Shown: positions 38,925-48,916, numbered from the stretch's first letter. The stretch: 64,000 bases of DNA from Pusillimonas sp. T7-7 (GCF_000209655.1 NC_015458.1:1488001-1552000); one strand, 5' to 3'. Notes: generated from the sequence alone by a model not told the origin. Translations and numbers: made by a program.

Positions 38925-38950
38925 TTAATAATAGACCAGCCTATTATTAA
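38925..38950. repeat. AT-rich 10-bp inverted repeat in the trmD-lysR gap
   Basis: TTAATAATAG (38925-38934) and CTATTATTAA (38941-38950) are exact reverse complements with a 6-base spacer. The site is 43 bases past the trmD stop and 175 bases upstream of the LysR start. It could be an operator or a weak terminator. The rest of the 242-base gap 38751-38992 shows no gene and is more AT-rich than its surroundings. Confidence 0.75.
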
Positions 38951-38992
38951 CCGTCAAAATAAACCTGTTCTTATCCGACTGCTGCTGAGCGA

Positions 38993-39745
38993 TCAGCCAA
39001 GCTCCGACAAAAACTTCTCGTCCGCCTTCGACAGCAAACCTGCACGCCTGGCGGCGTCGATCAGATCGGGCCGTCTCCGCGCAGTCAGAGTCAGCGACTG
39101 CTGTCGCCGCCATACTGAAATATTTGCATGGTGACCCGACAGCAACTCGGCTGGCACTGCCATGTTCTGATATTGTTCGGGCCGGGTGTAATGCGGACTA
39201 TCCAGCAAGCCCGTCAAGGCTTCATTGAAAGAGTCCTGCCGCGCTGAATCGGCATCGTTCAACACGCCGGGCAGCAAGCGCAGCACACTATCCATAATCG
39301 CCAGAGCAGCGATCTCGCCTCCCGACATCACAAAGTCTCCGATGGAAATCTCGTGTGTCACACAACGCTCGATAAATCGCTGATCCACCCCTTCGTAACG
39401 TCCGCAGATCAGAACTGCGCCCTGCCCTTCGGCGAGATCCTGCGCCATGGCCTGATCAAAACGCCGGCCTGTAGGGCTCATCAGAATCACCGGCGACCCG
39501 TCAGCCTCAGCCCTCTCGATTTTCGCTGCCTGTACCGCTTGCTCCAGGGGTTCAGCCATCATCACCATGCCAGGTCCGCCCCCATAGGGCCGATCATCAA
39601 CCGTACGGTGGACATCGTGGGTATAGTCCCGTGGATTCCACAACCCCAGCGCCCATCGTCCCTGCTTATGGGCACGTCCCGTAACCCCAAGGTCGCGGAC
39701 CACGGAGAACATATCGGGAAACAGTGAAATTACGTCAAAACGCAT
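38993..39745 (-). CDS. trmD: tRNA (guanine-N1)-methyltransferase TrmD
   Basis: Makes m1G37 in tRNAs to prevent frameshifting; 250 residues, a SPOUT-class knotted enzyme. [13 protein letters not shown] starts the protein; [34 protein letters not shown] and [16 protein letters not shown] form the knot and SAM pocket. The start is the ATG at 39745. Third gene of rpsP-rimM-trmD. The usual next gene, rplS, is absent; a LysR-led catabolic operon follows instead. Confidence 0.98.
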   Translation of the reverse strand: MRFDVISLFPDMFSVVRDLGVTGRAHKQGRWALGLWNPRDYTHDVHRTVDDRPYGGGPGMVMMAEPLEQAVQAAKIERAEADGSPVILMSPTGRRFDQAMAQDLAEGQGAVLICGRYEGVDQRFIERCVTHEISIGDFVMSGGEIAALAIMDSVLRLLPGVLNDADSARQDSFNEALTGLLDSPHYTRPEQYQNMAVPAELLSGHHANISVWRRQQSLTLTARRRPDLIDAARRAGLLSKADEKFLSELG

Positions 39746-39811
39746 GCTTGCGCCTCTTTTACAGCATTGAAAGCCTTGCGGGCAGCACCAAAAGGCCAAG
39801 GTCCCGCCAGC

Positions 39812-40432
39812 TTAGAGCTCCACCGGCCAGTTGCTGTCCAGACGTTGCTCGGCAAGGTCCACCGTATGCACATGCGCGGCAACGAAAGGTACCAAAACCT
39901 CTATGGATTTACCCTTGTCGGTTTGCAGAAATACCAGATTGTCCTCGGCATCGAGCTCTGCCCGTGCAACACGCAAAACAGCATGCGCGCCGTTGTCGAT
40001 TACATCGAGCACTTGGCCGATCAGTGCCGACTGCCCGTCCTGCTCGCCAAACAAACGGCAACCGATAAGGTCGACCCAATAATATTCATTATCATCAGCG
40101 GCTGGAAAGTCGGCACGCGGCACCCACACCGTATGCCCTTTCAGAGCTTCGGCGTCATCCCGGTCAGAAACGGCATCAAGCTGGGCCACCACCGTGGCGC
40201 CTTGGGGGCGGCTGGCCACCACTTTCACAGCAGACGCCAACGGCAAAGCGCCCAAGCCTGTTTTCGGCGCGGGCGCTTTCAGCCACCAAGTGGCTGCCTT
40301 GAGCAGAACCTCACCACTTGAGGAATGGGGCTGGACCTTGACCCAGCCACGCACGCCATAGGCCGATACGATGCGGCCAAGCTCCACGAGGTCTGTTGGT
40401 GCCTGAGGTGGCAGCGTCGTGGGCGTGCTCAT
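39812..40432 (-). CDS. rimM: 16S rRNA processing protein RimM
   Basis: Binds S19 and helps mature the 30S head; 206 residues. The N-terminal RimM beta-barrel starts VELGRIVSAYGVRGWVKVQP. The C-terminal PRC-barrel begins near NEYYWVDLIGCRLFGEQDGQ and continues to KGKSIEVLVPFVAAHVHTVD. It lies between rpsP and trmD as in most proteobacteria, with gaps of 78 and 66 bases. Confidence 0.95.
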   Translation of the reverse strand: MSTPTTLPPQAPTDLVELGRIVSAYGVRGWVKVQPHSSSGEVLLKAATWWLKAPAPKTGLGALPLASAVKVVASRPQGATVVAQLDAVSDRDDAEALKGHTVWVPRADFPAADDNEYYWVDLIGCRLFGEQDGQSALIGQVLDVIDNGAHAVLRVARAELDAEDNLVFLQTDKGKSIEVLVPFVAAHVHTVDLAEQRLDSNWPVEL

Positions 40433-40510
40433 GTAGCCTTTGAAATAATCGACTGTTTACCATCGCAGGCTGGCCGCAAATATGCGGACCTGCAACAGTA
40501 ATATGCTCTA

Positions 40511-40765
40511 TCAGGCAGCGGCTTTAGCCGAGAACTCTTTAACCAGGCGAGTTACGGCAGGCGACAGCTGCGCACCGTTTTCTGTCCAGTATTGAACACG
40601 GTCAAGGGCAAGACGCAGGTTTTCCTGGCCTTCGCTGGCAACGGGGTTGTAAAAGCCTACGCGCTCAATAAAACGACCATCGCGGCGATTACGCGAGTCG
40701 GCTGCTACAACGTTGTAAAACGGACGCTTCTTCGAGCCGCCACGGGCTAGACGAATCACAACCAT
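40511..40765 (-). CDS. rpsP: 30S ribosomal protein S16
   Basis: Ribosomal protein of 84 residues, normal length. [20 protein letters not shown] and [20 protein letters not shown] sequence (here [20 protein letters not shown]) are the family signature. The ATG at 40765 is the family start, although the reading frame is open further upstream. First gene of rpsP-rimM-trmD. Confidence 0.98.
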   Translation of the reverse strand: MVVIRLARGGSKKRPFYNVVAADSRNRRDGRFIERVGFYNPVASEGQENLRLALDRVQYWTENGAQLSPAVTRLVKEFSAKAAA

Positions 40766-40933
40766 GGTAATCCTTTGAAAATACTGTGAAAAACAAAAGA
40801 TTCTAGCACTTTTTTGGCAGCATTCGCAAACCAAACCGTGCTGAACCTCTAAATATACAATCAAAAAGCAACAAACTGAATAGCACGGGAATCCTGCAAA
40901 GACAGTTCAAAACCGCAGCCGCTTTGCAGCTTG

Positions 40934-41191
40934 TTATGAAGCACGTCGACGCAAATAGTGTATAGCACCCGACTCGGTTTCGATTTGTGCTTCCAGTGTA
41001 TTGCCCGTTTGCCTGGCAAACGCCTGAAAATCCTTGATTGCATGGGTGTCGGTCGTGATGACTTTAAGAACCTGCCCCCCCTCGATCTGGGCGAGCGCTT
41101 TCTTGGCACGCAAGATGGGCAAGGGACATTTCAAGCCCGAAGCATCGACTTCAAGTTGAGCTTCGGGCAAAGAATTGTTGGTATCGGTCAT
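40934..41191 (-). CDS. tusA: Sulfurtransferase TusA
   Basis: Small sulfur carrier of 85 residues that relays persulfide sulfur, in E. coli from IscS towards 2-thiouridine in tRNA. The active Cys is in the DASGLKCPLPILRAKKAL motif, with the CPxP pattern intact, and the fold continues through GQVLKVITTDTHAIKDFQAF. The ATG at 41191 is preceded by GGAA; the long upstream frame is a shadow of alaS. It is 31 bases downstream of alaS and surely co-transcribed, which joins two tRNA-related genes. Confidence 0.93.
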   Translation of the reverse strand: MTDTNNSLPEAQLEVDASGLKCPLPILRAKKALAQIEGGQVLKVITTDTHAIKDFQAFARQTGNTLEAQIETESGAIHYLRRRAS

Positions 41192-41222
41192 GACTGATTT
41201 CCGTGTGCAAGGCCTTACGCCC

Positions 41223-43844
41223 CTAAACCAAACGCTCACGCACCCAGGCTTCGACACCGGCCGTTGCCGCGGGCAAAGCGCCAACATCAGTACCGCCCCC
41301 CATGGCCATGTCGGGCCGGCCGCCGCCCTTGCCGCCCACCTGAGCCGCCACCATACCGACCAGATCGCCCGCCTTGACCTGACTGGCCAAATCGCCGGTA
41401 ACACCTGCGGCCAGGCTGATTTTATCGTCAGCCACGGCAGCCAGGAGCACAACCGCTGATTTGAGCTTGTCTTTAAGCTGGTCGATCATGCCGCGCAAGG
41501 CCTTTGGATCCACACCGGAAAGGCTGGCCACCAGCAGCTTGGCATCGCCCCGCAGAACAATGGCTTGGCTTGCCAAGTCATTGCCAGCGGATGCAGCCAG
41601 TTTGCTTTTCAGGCGATCCAGATCACGCTCCAGGGCTTTTGCCTGAGTCTGCATCAGCGCCACACGCTCAACCAAATCAGCTGGCTGGGTTTTAAGCAGG
41701 CCGGCAGCTTGCACCAAGGTATCGTTGATCTGCTGCACCCATGCCACGGCGTTGTCACCGGTAATGGCTTCGACCCGGCGCACGCCGGCAGCTACACCGC
41801 CTTCTGAAACTATTTTGAACAAGCCGATATCGCCCGTGCGCGCTACGTGCGTGCCGCCGCATAGCTCGCGCGAGAAACCGATATCGAGCACGCGTACCGT
41901 ATCACCGTACTTTTCGCCAAAAAGAGCCATGGCGCCGCCTTGTACGGCGTCGTCATAGGACATCAACTGGGCTTGGGTCGCGTGATTGTTCAGCACCTCG
42001 GCGTTGACGATGCGTTCGACCTGGGCGATCTGATCTGCGGTCATTGGGGCATCGTGCGCAAAATCGAAACGGGTTTTGTCGGGATCGACCAAAGAACCTC
42101 GTTGCTGAACATGGCTGCCCAGCACTTGGCGCAAAGCCTTGTGCATAAGGTGAGTTGCCGAATGGTTGCGCACCGTACGTGCACGCCTGGCCTTATCGAC
42201 CTGCGCATCGACGGTATCGCCAACGGCGAGTACGCCTTCAAGCATCTCGCCATGATGGCCGAAGACGGAATTCTGGATTTTTTGGGTATCGGCCACCGCG
42301 AAGCGCGCGCCATTCGCCTGCAGGATGCCGGCATCGCCAACCTGACCACCCGATTCGGCGTAAAAAGGCGTGGCATCGAGCACGACAATGGCCTGCTGGC
42401 CGGCAGATACGGACTCGACCTGCGTTCCGTCTATGTACAGCGCCGTAACAGTGCCTTGGCTTTGCAGTTGGTCGTAGCCATCGAAACGCGTTTCAACCCC
42501 GCTATAACTCAAGCCTTCAGCAGCCTTGAACTTGCCGGCAGCACGCGCCTGCTCGCGCTGGTGATTCATGGCGACCTCGAAGCCGTCCATGTCGACCTGC
42601 ACTTCGCGTTCACGGCAGATATCGGCCGTCAGATCAACAGGAAAGCCATAGGTGTCGTACAAGGTAAACAAAGTTTGGCCATCGAGCATGCCTTTTTCCG
42701 GAACGGCGGCAAGCGCGGCGTCCAGAATCTTCATGCCGTTTTCCAGTGTTTCGCTGAAACGCTCTTCTTCTTGCTTGAGCACCTGCTCGATCCGTGCTTG
42801 CTGAGCGACCAGCTCGGGATAGGCCTGGCCCATTTCGGCGACCAGATCTTTTACCAGGCGATGGAAAAAAACGCCCGACTGGCCCAGCTTGTGCCCATGA
42901 CGCAAGGCCCGGCGCACAATACGGCGCAATACATAGCCGCGGCCTTCGTTGCTTGGGATGACGCCGTCGACAATCAGGAAGCTGCAAGCCCGAATATGAT
43001 CGGCAATGACCTTGAGTGAGTTATTGGCCAGATCGCTGATACCCGTTTCGCGGGCGGCAGCCTTGATCAATGACTGGAACAAATCGATTTCGTAGTTGGA
43101 ATGCACGTGCTGCAGTACCGCGGCAATGCGCTCCAGGCCCATGCCTGTATCGACACAGGGCTTGGGCAGCAAAGGCATATTGCCCGCGGCATCACGCTCG
43201 AACTGCATGAAAACGAGGTTCCAGATTTCAATGTAGCGATCACCGTCTTCTTCGGGTGACCCGGGAGGCCCGCCCCAGACTCCTGGACCGTGATCATAGA
43301 AAATTTCGGAGCAAGGCCCGCAAGGCCCGGTATCGGCCATCTGCCAGAAATTGTCTGAGGCGTAACGGGCGCCTTTGTTGTCGCCTATGCGTACGATGCG
43401 CTCGGCTGGCACACCGATTTCCTTGGCCCAGATATCGTAGGCTTCGTCATCCTCTTGATAAACCGTAACCCAAAGCTTTTCTGCAGGCAGCTGGTAGACC
43501 GTGGTGAGCAGCTCCCAGGCATTCTGAATGGCGTCTCGCTTGAAGTAATCTCCGAAGCTGAAGTTGCCCAGCATCTCGAAGAAAGTGTGATGCCTGGCGG
43601 TATAGCCGACGTTTTCAAGATCGTTATGCTTGCCGCCGGCGCGCACACAGCGCTGCGATGAAGTCGCCCGGCTATATGGCCGGGTTTCTTTGCCGGTAAA
43701 TACGTCTTTGAACTGAACCATGCCCGAATTGGTAAACAGCAGAGTTGGATCGTTGCCGGGCACAAGCGACGAAGAAGGCACCACCTGATGCCCCTTCGAT
43801 TCGAAGAAAGACAGGAACTTCTGACGTATTTCGGAGGTTTTCAT
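41223..43844 (-). CDS. alaS: Alanyl-tRNA synthetase
   Basis: Class II synthetase of 873 residues. The N-terminal catalytic core has [40 protein letters not shown] and [19 protein letters not shown]. The editing domain has the HxxxH zinc motif [12 protein letters not shown] and the CGGTH motif [14 protein letters not shown]. The C-terminal C-Ala domain ends [12 protein letters not shown]. The ATG at 43844 is the family start. Only 43 bases separate it from the end of the pilV-like gene upstream, so its promoter must lie in or near that gene's 3' end. Confidence 0.98.
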   Translation of the reverse strand: MKTSEIRQKFLSFFESKGHQVVPSSSLVPGNDPTLLFTNSGMVQFKDVFTGKETRPYSRATSSQRCVRAGGKHNDLENVGYTARHHTFFEMLGNFSFGDYFKRDAIQNAWELLTTVYQLPAEKLWVTVYQEDDEAYDIWAKEIGVPAERIVRIGDNKGARYASDNFWQMADTGPCGPCSEIFYDHGPGVWGGPPGSPEEDGDRYIEIWNLVFMQFERDAAGNMPLLPKPCVDTGMGLERIAAVLQHVHSNYEIDLFQSLIKAAARETGISDLANNSLKVIADHIRACSFLIVDGVIPSNEGRGYVLRRIVRRALRHGHKLGQSGVFFHRLVKDLVAEMGQAYPELVAQQARIEQVLKQEEERFSETLENGMKILDAALAAVPEKGMLDGQTLFTLYDTYGFPVDLTADICREREVQVDMDGFEVAMNHQREQARAAGKFKAAEGLSYSGVETRFDGYDQLQSQGTVTALYIDGTQVESVSAGQQAIVVLDATPFYAESGGQVGDAGILQANGARFAVADTQKIQNSVFGHHGEMLEGVLAVGDTVDAQVDKARRARTVRNHSATHLMHKALRQVLGSHVQQRGSLVDPDKTRFDFAHDAPMTADQIAQVERIVNAEVLNNHATQAQLMSYDDAVQGGAMALFGEKYGDTVRVLDIGFSRELCGGTHVARTGDIGLFKIVSEGGVAAGVRRVEAITGDNAVAWVQQINDTLVQAAGLLKTQPADLVERVALMQTQAKALERDLDRLKSKLAASAGNDLASQAIVLRGDAKLLVASLSGVDPKALRGMIDQLKDKLKSAVVLLAAVADDKISLAAGVTGDLASQVKAGDLVGMVAAQVGGKGGGRPDMAMGGGTDVGALPAATAGVEAWVRERLV

Positions 43845-43887
43845 TGCAGAAAAGCACGTATTGATAGGTAACCAAGCATTATAAACA

Positions 43888-44916
43888 CTAATCCACACAC
43901 AAAAACCCCACAGTGCGGCCGTCAGGATATACCCGAGGCCCGCTGTCGGAAATCTGCACCATGGTCGAATGTTCGGGACAGCTGCAGTTGCCGGTAACCG
44001 GGTTGGCCGTTGAGCTTCCAAAACTGTTCTCGCACCCTAGCCACTGATGGGTGGAAAAGCCGCCGGCACTGCGGCGTGCAAGCGGAAGCCAATATTGATT
44101 CAAGCAAATGAGCACACCGCCGTTGGCTTCCCGGCTGATGGCGCCATCGTCGACACAAGGCTGCTGCGCCTGCTCGAGTGTGTTCAGGTACAAATAGCGC
44201 TGCACACGCATGTCGGTACCGGTCTGGATGGTGCCTTGCACGGTAGCATCGGCCTGAAAATTCGGGTCGCGCTCATCACCCACGCGAAGAAAATCAAGCT
44301 TGTGTAGCTGCCCTGCGGTCAAGGCAAGCGCCACCGTACCGGCCGGCAAAGGCGAGCCTGGCCAGGGTGGATTGGCATATTCAAAAGCCGCCCCGCCCAC
44401 GACCCCTGGCCGCTTGCCATCTACCCAACCGCCCCAGCCCTGGCTGGCCATAAGCCACTGAGCCACCATCTGCTCATCGATATGGCCCGAACGTTTCTTC
44501 AGAAAAGGAGTATCGGCATGGATCAGGGCCTCGATACGACAGTTATTCCCCGGACATGAACCGTGGCGCATAAGCCGGACTGTGGCGCTCCCGCCGGGCC
44601 GAACATGTTCTGGAAAACCGGGTGAAAGCAAGCCATCGGCCTTGAGCTCCGCGATGGTGGGCAAGGCCCAGTCGCCATATCCGGCCCCATTCAGCGCGGC
44701 TCCATGTCCGGCATCCGCCAAAGCGCCCGCGTAGCGCTCTATATAACCCTGCACCGCCTTCTTGAGCGACAGCATCCATGCCGCATGCGCCTGGGCGCCG
44801 GCGTCATTCATCCGGTTGACCAGCGCCTGCGCGCCCCAGCCTGCCAACAGGGCAGCCAGCAATACGGCCACGATCAGCTCCAGCAGAACGAATCCCCATT
44901 GTCTGTGTTCGGTCAT
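43888..44916 (-). CDS. pilV: PilV-like type IVb minor pilin/adhesin
   Basis: Prepilin of 342 residues, presumed pilus-tip adhesin. After a short leader (MTEHRQWG) comes the N-methylated helix [20 protein letters not shown] with Glu5. The body has several Cys and a long beta-rich region; [14 protein letters not shown] resembles the end of the PilV constant part, followed by [20 protein letters not shown] in a short Cys-rich tail (from residue 304). The DNA at ANPVTG resembles a shufflon crossover site. R64 PilV is about 430 residues, so this one is shorter. Last gene of the pilus operon; the ATG at 44916 gives a normal leader. Confidence 0.8.
   Translation of the reverse strand: MTEHRQWGFVLLELIVAVLLAALLAGWGAQALVNRMNDAGAQAHAAWMLSLKKAVQGYIERYAGALADAGHGAALNGAGYGDWALPTIAELKADGLLSPGFPEHVRPGGSATVRLMRHGSCPGNNCRIEALIHADTPFLKKRSGHIDEQMVAQWLMASQGWGGWVDGKRPGVVGGAAFEYANPPWPGSPLPAGTVALALTAGQLHKLDFLRVGDERDPNFQADATVQGTIQTGTDMRVQRYLYLNTLEQAQQPCVDDGAISREANGGVLICLNQYWLPLARRSAGGFSTHQWLGCENSFGSSTANPVTGNCSCPEHSTMVQISDSGPRVYPDGRTVGFLCVD
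43991..44007 (-). other. Shufflon sfx-like sequence inside pilV
   Basis: The minus strand reads GCCAACCCGGTTACCGG, coding ANPVTG. The R64 sfx core, as I recall it, is GCCAATCCGGTNNNTGG; 12 of 14 defined positions match. Only one copy is seen and no Rci recombinase gene is in the window. Confidence 0.45.
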
Positions 44917-45017
44917 GGCGCGCTTTGATTGCCAGAAGTCTTCATGTTGGCGGCACTCCACCTTGATCGATCAAGTTTTTCATGCCTTCGCGACTCCTTG
45001 AATAGTGTTGACAGGCC

Positions 45018-45578
45018 CTAACTGGCAGTAAAAACGAAGGTGTTGACCGCTCCTGCGGCGCAATAAGACTCGGCTGCCAGAGCACTATAGTGAGTACTGT
45101 CATCTTTTACCGTTGCACCCGCCTGGCCATCGGAAGCTACCGTGATGGTGTCTGATACCCGCTGCATGACTGAGGCAATGGACGGACATGCGGCGTCGTG
45201 CACTTTGGATAAGGTGATTGAAAATGCCGCTCCCGAATCCGTCTCCGCCACGCTAAGCTCACCCCCTGTACCCAAGCCATGCAACACCTTGGTCGTTGCA
45301 CCGGCGCCCGACACCGTGAATATGCTGGAATCGTGCACCATGTTCGCAAAGTTCGATGTGGCAATGCCGATATAGGGCGTGCTGGACCCGTTTGGCGCAT
45401 TGACCTTAGTCTGAAGAATGAACCGGGCCAGCTCCTCGCCCACTTTGGGAACCTTGTTCTCGACCACATAGCCGCCAATGGCCGGTACGCCAATAATGGC
45501 CAGAAGCAGGACAATGGCGGTGACGATAGACACTTCAATCAGCGAGAACCCTTGCTGGGCGGATTTAATTGCAGACAT
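45018..45578 (-). CDS. pilS: PilS-like type IVb major prepilin
   Basis: Predicted structural subunit of the thin pilus, 186 residues. A short basic leader MSAIKSAQQG is cleaved before FSLIEVSIVTAIVLLLAIIG, with Glu5 conserved. The helix continues (GYVVENKVPKVGEELARFIL) into a globular domain with a Cys pair (DAACPSIAS and ESYCAAGAVN), the disulphide typical of type IVb pilins (TcpA, BfpA, PilS). The ATG at 45578 was chosen for leader length. It lies between the PilR-like and PilV-like genes, as in R64. Confidence 0.85.
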   Translation of the reverse strand: MSAIKSAQQGFSLIEVSIVTAIVLLLAIIGVPAIGGYVVENKVPKVGEELARFILQTKVNAPNGSSTPYIGIATSNFANMVHDSSIFTVSGAGATTKVLHGLGTGGELSVAETDSGAAFSITLSKVHDAACPSIASVMQRVSDTITVASDGQAGATVKDDSTHYSALAAESYCAAGAVNTFVFTAS

Positions 45579-45603
45579 GACAACTCCTCGAAAAGACCGG
45601 CCC

Positions 45604-46746
45604 CTATTGGCTGGCATAAAAAAGCATGAGTGAACGACGCAGTTCGTCGATGACGGCGTAATGCCACAGACCCAGGCCCAGCAAGCCAGTCAGGCACCCC
45701 AGCAACAGGCACCAGCGCAGTATGGCCGCCTGTCTGGCCGTCGCACCCAGCACATGCCCGCGCAAGCGCTCGGTGCCCAGCATCAGACCGGTATACAGTC
45801 CACGGGCCGTCATCATGTCGCCCAGAAACCAGAAATGCGTACGATCAAGCAGGCCTGCATCGAAGGTGTCGGCACCGACTATGCCCAAATCAATACGATC
45901 GAGCATGAGATCTATATAGCTGGCGAGCCAGCGGGACGCGCCCACCTTTTGCAAGCACAATGCAGCCCGCAGTTGGGTGGATCCGACATCGTCGCGCATC
46001 AGCAAAATGGCCAACATGCTCAGAAAACGCAGGGCGTGGATATAACGATAAAGACGCCAGAAGGCATAGCGATCCAGGCGATGACGCAATGGCCCGCCGG
46101 TATTGGGCAATGACCACAGCAACAGGAACAGGCCACCCATGAGCAATACGGCAATGAATGGCCAATGCGCCTCGATGGCATCCGCAAAGCGCAGCAGCTG
46201 GATAGTCAGTCGGCCATGATATTCAGCCGGCACGGCATCGAAAGTTTTGAGCAGGCTGGGCAAAGTGAAACCCGGCACCGCCAGCAACATGGCAAACAGC
46301 ATGACCAGGGCAGTGACACCCGCCCAGAGGGTGGAAGTAAGAATATGCCTGGCCTGGTTGGCCAGGCGCAGTGCGTTTGCGAGCTCGTCCAGGGTGCGCA
46401 ACAAGGCCGTACCGCCAAAAGCCTGTGCCGCACGCAGCAAGCCCAGCTCGTTTTGCGGAAAGCTGTCCAGCCAGGTCGCGTACAGATCGCCACCGGCCGC
46501 CTGATACGATTGCGCCCAGTGGCTGGACAAGCGCCCGCGCACGGCATGTGGTCCGTAGCGGCGTGCATCCAGCTCAAACACCACTTTGAGCGTTCGCGCG
46601 CCTTGCATGCCTTGCAGCAAGGCCGCCAGATAGTCGTAATAATCAGCCCGCACCGCCGAGAATCGCAGACAGTCGTAGCGATGCAGCACAGACTGCAGCC
46701 ACTGGGCATGAGCCGGCTTTCGTGCAAAAGAATGAGAGCGGCTCAT
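45604..46746 (-). CDS. pilR: PilR-like inner-membrane platform protein (GspF family)
   Basis: Type IV pilus assembly platform, 380 residues, GspF/PilC superfamily. Cytoplasmic domains alternate with hydrophobic helices (ALVMLFAMLLAVPGFTLPSL, WPFIAVLLMGGLFLLLWSLP and LLLGCLTGLLGLGLWHYAVI). The motifs around QAFGGTALLRTLDELANALR and LRAALCLQKVGASRWLASYI fit the two repeated T2SSF domains. Its start overlaps the stop of the ATPase gene by four bases, consistent with a stoichiometric motor-platform pair. Confidence 0.85.
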   Translation of the reverse strand: MSRSHSFARKPAHAQWLQSVLHRYDCLRFSAVRADYYDYLAALLQGMQGARTLKVVFELDARRYGPHAVRGRLSSHWAQSYQAAGGDLYATWLDSFPQNELGLLRAAQAFGGTALLRTLDELANALRLANQARHILTSTLWAGVTALVMLFAMLLAVPGFTLPSLLKTFDAVPAEYHGRLTIQLLRFADAIEAHWPFIAVLLMGGLFLLLWSLPNTGGPLRHRLDRYAFWRLYRYIHALRFLSMLAILLMRDDVGSTQLRAALCLQKVGASRWLASYIDLMLDRIDLGIVGADTFDAGLLDRTHFWFLGDMMTARGLYTGLMLGTERLRGHVLGATARQAAILRWCLLLGCLTGLLGLGLWHYAVIDELRRSLMLFYASQ

Positions 46747-48464
46747 GTCACCATCCTTAAACGTGTGGGGGGCGCCGAAGCTTCAGCGTTCAGCGCGCGC
46801 CGGGACTGCTCTGTTTCGAAGGCATGGAAACGAACTTCGATATCGCGCAAATCTATAAGGCCTGCACCTGCTTTATGCACGGCGCAATCCATCGCCGGGC
46901 GCCCTTGATGCAATCCTCCCGGCGGTTCAATGATTTCAGCTACCACCGTGCGGCCAGCGTATCCGTTCAGCTCGGGCAGACGATCTTTGCGGCACGCCGG
47001 ACAGCCTTCTGGATTGCGTACGCGCCAGGATTCTGCTGAACAACCATATAACTGCTGCACCAGATCCAGCCAGGCTCCACCATGCCGCTCGTGGTGACGG
47101 TGTTTGCCAGACTGCCCGCCCTGCTTGCGCAGGCCTTCGGCTGGCAGCGCGCACTGCTGGCATAACACCGGCAGCAGAGCCTGGAAGACCATCAGCTTGA
47201 GTATTCCTGGCGTATCCAGAAAATCTGGCGAGACGCCGATGAAATCGGAAGCCAGCCTAAGGGGTATATGGGCAGCCGACGGTGCGTGAACAGTGGTGTA
47301 CACGTTGACACCGGACCCGGCCAGGTCCATGAAAGCCCTGCCTGTTTCTTCATCGCGTATTTCACCCAGAAGGACGTCGGTCATGGCCGAACGCTTTAAT
47401 GCCCTAAGCTTGGAGGCATAGCTGTCATGTGCCGCAGTACGCAAGTGTCGGGCTACTGAGTTCTGTATGGAGGCCGGTATCAGATACTCGACCGGTTCCT
47501 CGAGCGTAATGACCTTGCGATGCGCTGGCAGTCGAGAGATCAGCGAGGCCAGGCTGGTGGACTTGCCCGAACCGACCGTTCCGGCAAAGACCACCACACC
47601 GCCTTCCGACAGCATGATCCTGTCTATAAGCGCGATCTGGTCGGACAGGTAGCCCAACTGCTCAAGACCGGGCAAACCGGCCGCCGCGTCACGCTTCAGT
47701 ATGCGCAGGCAAACACTGGGTCCATCATCGGCGGCCAGTGAAGCCCAGCGCAGAATGGTGCTCTGCCCATCGACTTGTTTGATCAGACTGCCCTGTTGTT
47801 CGATGAAAGGGTCAAATACCGCGCCGTTTCCGCCACGAATATCCATCCAGGCGACAGACAGCATGTCGAGCAAGGTACTGGTGGGAATACGCCGAAAACG
47901 TTCGGGAGCCAGATAACGCCCTGATATCGTGTACTTCACTTCGGATTCAGCTTCGTTCAGGCGCACATTCAGATGAATGTCGCTGGCATCGTGACGCGCT
48001 CCCCACTCCACCAGGTCTTGAAAGGCTTCAGCCAGCGCAGTTCTGGACTGCTCCAGCCGCATGAGGGGCTGACTGGCAAGAGACTGGGGCGTGATCTGAC
48101 TGCGGGCCACAGCCAACAGCAAGGGGGCGGCCAAAATATAGCGGGCCGGATTGGCCAGACGGTACCCCGACCCCAGAACGCGACGTTCCAGTTCATCGGC
48201 CTGGTCGCTGCCTACATGCTCAGCCAAAGAAAATATGGCTACGGATTCATCGTCGAGCAAAACGGGGCCAAGCCGGCCTGCAAGGAGCTCCACATCAAAC
48301 TGGGTGCTCAAGGAGCGAACGAAAGCGGGACGCATTGCAGCCAGCTCGTCAGCACTTGATACGGTGACCGCAGCGGCCGAGTCAAAGCGCGCCGAGGGTT
48401 TGGCCACAGCCACAGCGGCAGCCGTTCGCACGGGGCGACACCATTGTGAAAACGTGGCATTCAT
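46743..48464 (-). CDS. pilQ: PilQ-like pilus extension ATPase (GspE family)
   Basis: Hexameric secretion ATPase of 573 residues that powers pilin insertion. Walker A is FAGTVGSGKSTSLASLI; the Asp box and Walker B region is DVLLGEIRDEETGRAF; the His box is VYTTVHAPSAAHIPLRL. A C-terminal region has pairs of Cys (LCQQCALPAEG, GCPACRKDRLPELNGYAGRT) like the tetracysteine zinc site of GspE/PilB ATPases. In R64 nomenclature 'PilQ' is this ATPase, not the PilQ secretin of type IVa systems. Confidence 0.88.
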   Translation of the reverse strand: MNATFSQWCRPVRTAAAVAVAKPSARFDSAAAVTVSSADELAAMRPAFVRSLSTQFDVELLAGRLGPVLLDDESVAIFSLAEHVGSDQADELERRVLGSGYRLANPARYILAAPLLLAVARSQITPQSLASQPLMRLEQSRTALAEAFQDLVEWGARHDASDIHLNVRLNEAESEVKYTISGRYLAPERFRRIPTSTLLDMLSVAWMDIRGGNGAVFDPFIEQQGSLIKQVDGQSTILRWASLAADDGPSVCLRILKRDAAAGLPGLEQLGYLSDQIALIDRIMLSEGGVVVFAGTVGSGKSTSLASLISRLPAHRKVITLEEPVEYLIPASIQNSVARHLRTAAHDSYASKLRALKRSAMTDVLLGEIRDEETGRAFMDLAGSGVNVYTTVHAPSAAHIPLRLASDFIGVSPDFLDTPGILKLMVFQALLPVLCQQCALPAEGLRKQGGQSGKHRHHERHGGAWLDLVQQLYGCSAESWRVRNPEGCPACRKDRLPELNGYAGRTVVAEIIEPPGGLHQGRPAMDCAVHKAGAGLIDLRDIEVRFHAFETEQSRRALNAEASAPPTRLRMVT

Positions 48465-48916
48465 TTACCACCCCACAAGCCCGGATGCAAACACAAGGTG
48501 TGCCCCTTGCCCTCCCGTTCAAGATGCACACAAGAACCCGATATGCCTCGTAAACGATAAGAAGACGGATCAGCCTTCATGCCTACCGCCCAGGCTTGCC
48601 CACGCATATAGATATGCGTGCGTTCACCTATCATCACTTCAGCCAACAGTTTCTTACCCACCCCGTATATGGCCAACAACTTCATTGCGCCACCATGAGC
48701 AATCTGGTTGGACGCCTCCGCAAGGCCCTGCCCTGTACGCTGCTGACGCAGTCGTGCCCTGGCCTTTTCAAGCGCCAGTGCAGTGTCAAGGTGCATCAGT
48801 TCACGCACCGACATCTGCTGGCTGCCAAGGTCTTCATGGCCCGGCGCAGCGGCCGCCATCAAGCCGGGCACACAGGCCAGCAACAGGGCTGTCGTCCATT
48901 GCCTTATCGATTTCAT
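48461..48916 (-). CDS. pilP: PilP-like pilus biogenesis protein
   Basis: Periplasmic protein of 151 residues with signal peptide MKSIRQWTTALLLACVPGLM (cleavage near AAA). After a helical stretch (LHLDTALALEKARARLRQQR-like, residues about 41-62) a small beta-rich domain begins AMKLLAIYGVGKKLLAEVMI, as in R64-type PilP. AGGGG precedes the ATG. The first 83 bases overlap the end of the PilO-like gene, an unusually long overlap for this operon, and its stop overlaps the ATPase start by four. Confidence 0.75.
   Translation of the reverse strand: MKSIRQWTTALLLACVPGLMAAAAPGHEDLGSQQMSVRELMHLDTALALEKARARLRQQRTGQGLAEASNQIAHGGAMKLLAIYGVGKKLLAEVMIGERTHIYMRGQAWAVGMKADPSSYRLRGISGSCVHLEREGKGHTLCLHPGLWGGK

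Noticed and set aside
32521..38950. Genomic island with integrase and attachment sites
   Set aside because: No integrase, transposase, tRNA target or matching direct repeats were found at the ends; only the inverted repeat after valS and the missing rplS hint at insertion.
41192..41452. Long N-terminal extension of tusA
   Set aside because: It reads through the end of alaS in another frame; TusA starts at 41191 with a ribosome-binding site.
43845..43887. Active shufflon downstream of pilV
   Set aside because: Only 43 bases separate pilV from alaS, with no inverted sfx copies, alternative tails or recombinase, so an active inversion system is not present here.
43845..44021. N-terminal extension of alaS
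   Set aside because: The frame stays open upstream but runs into pilV; the conserved MKTSEIRQ start at 43844 is correct.
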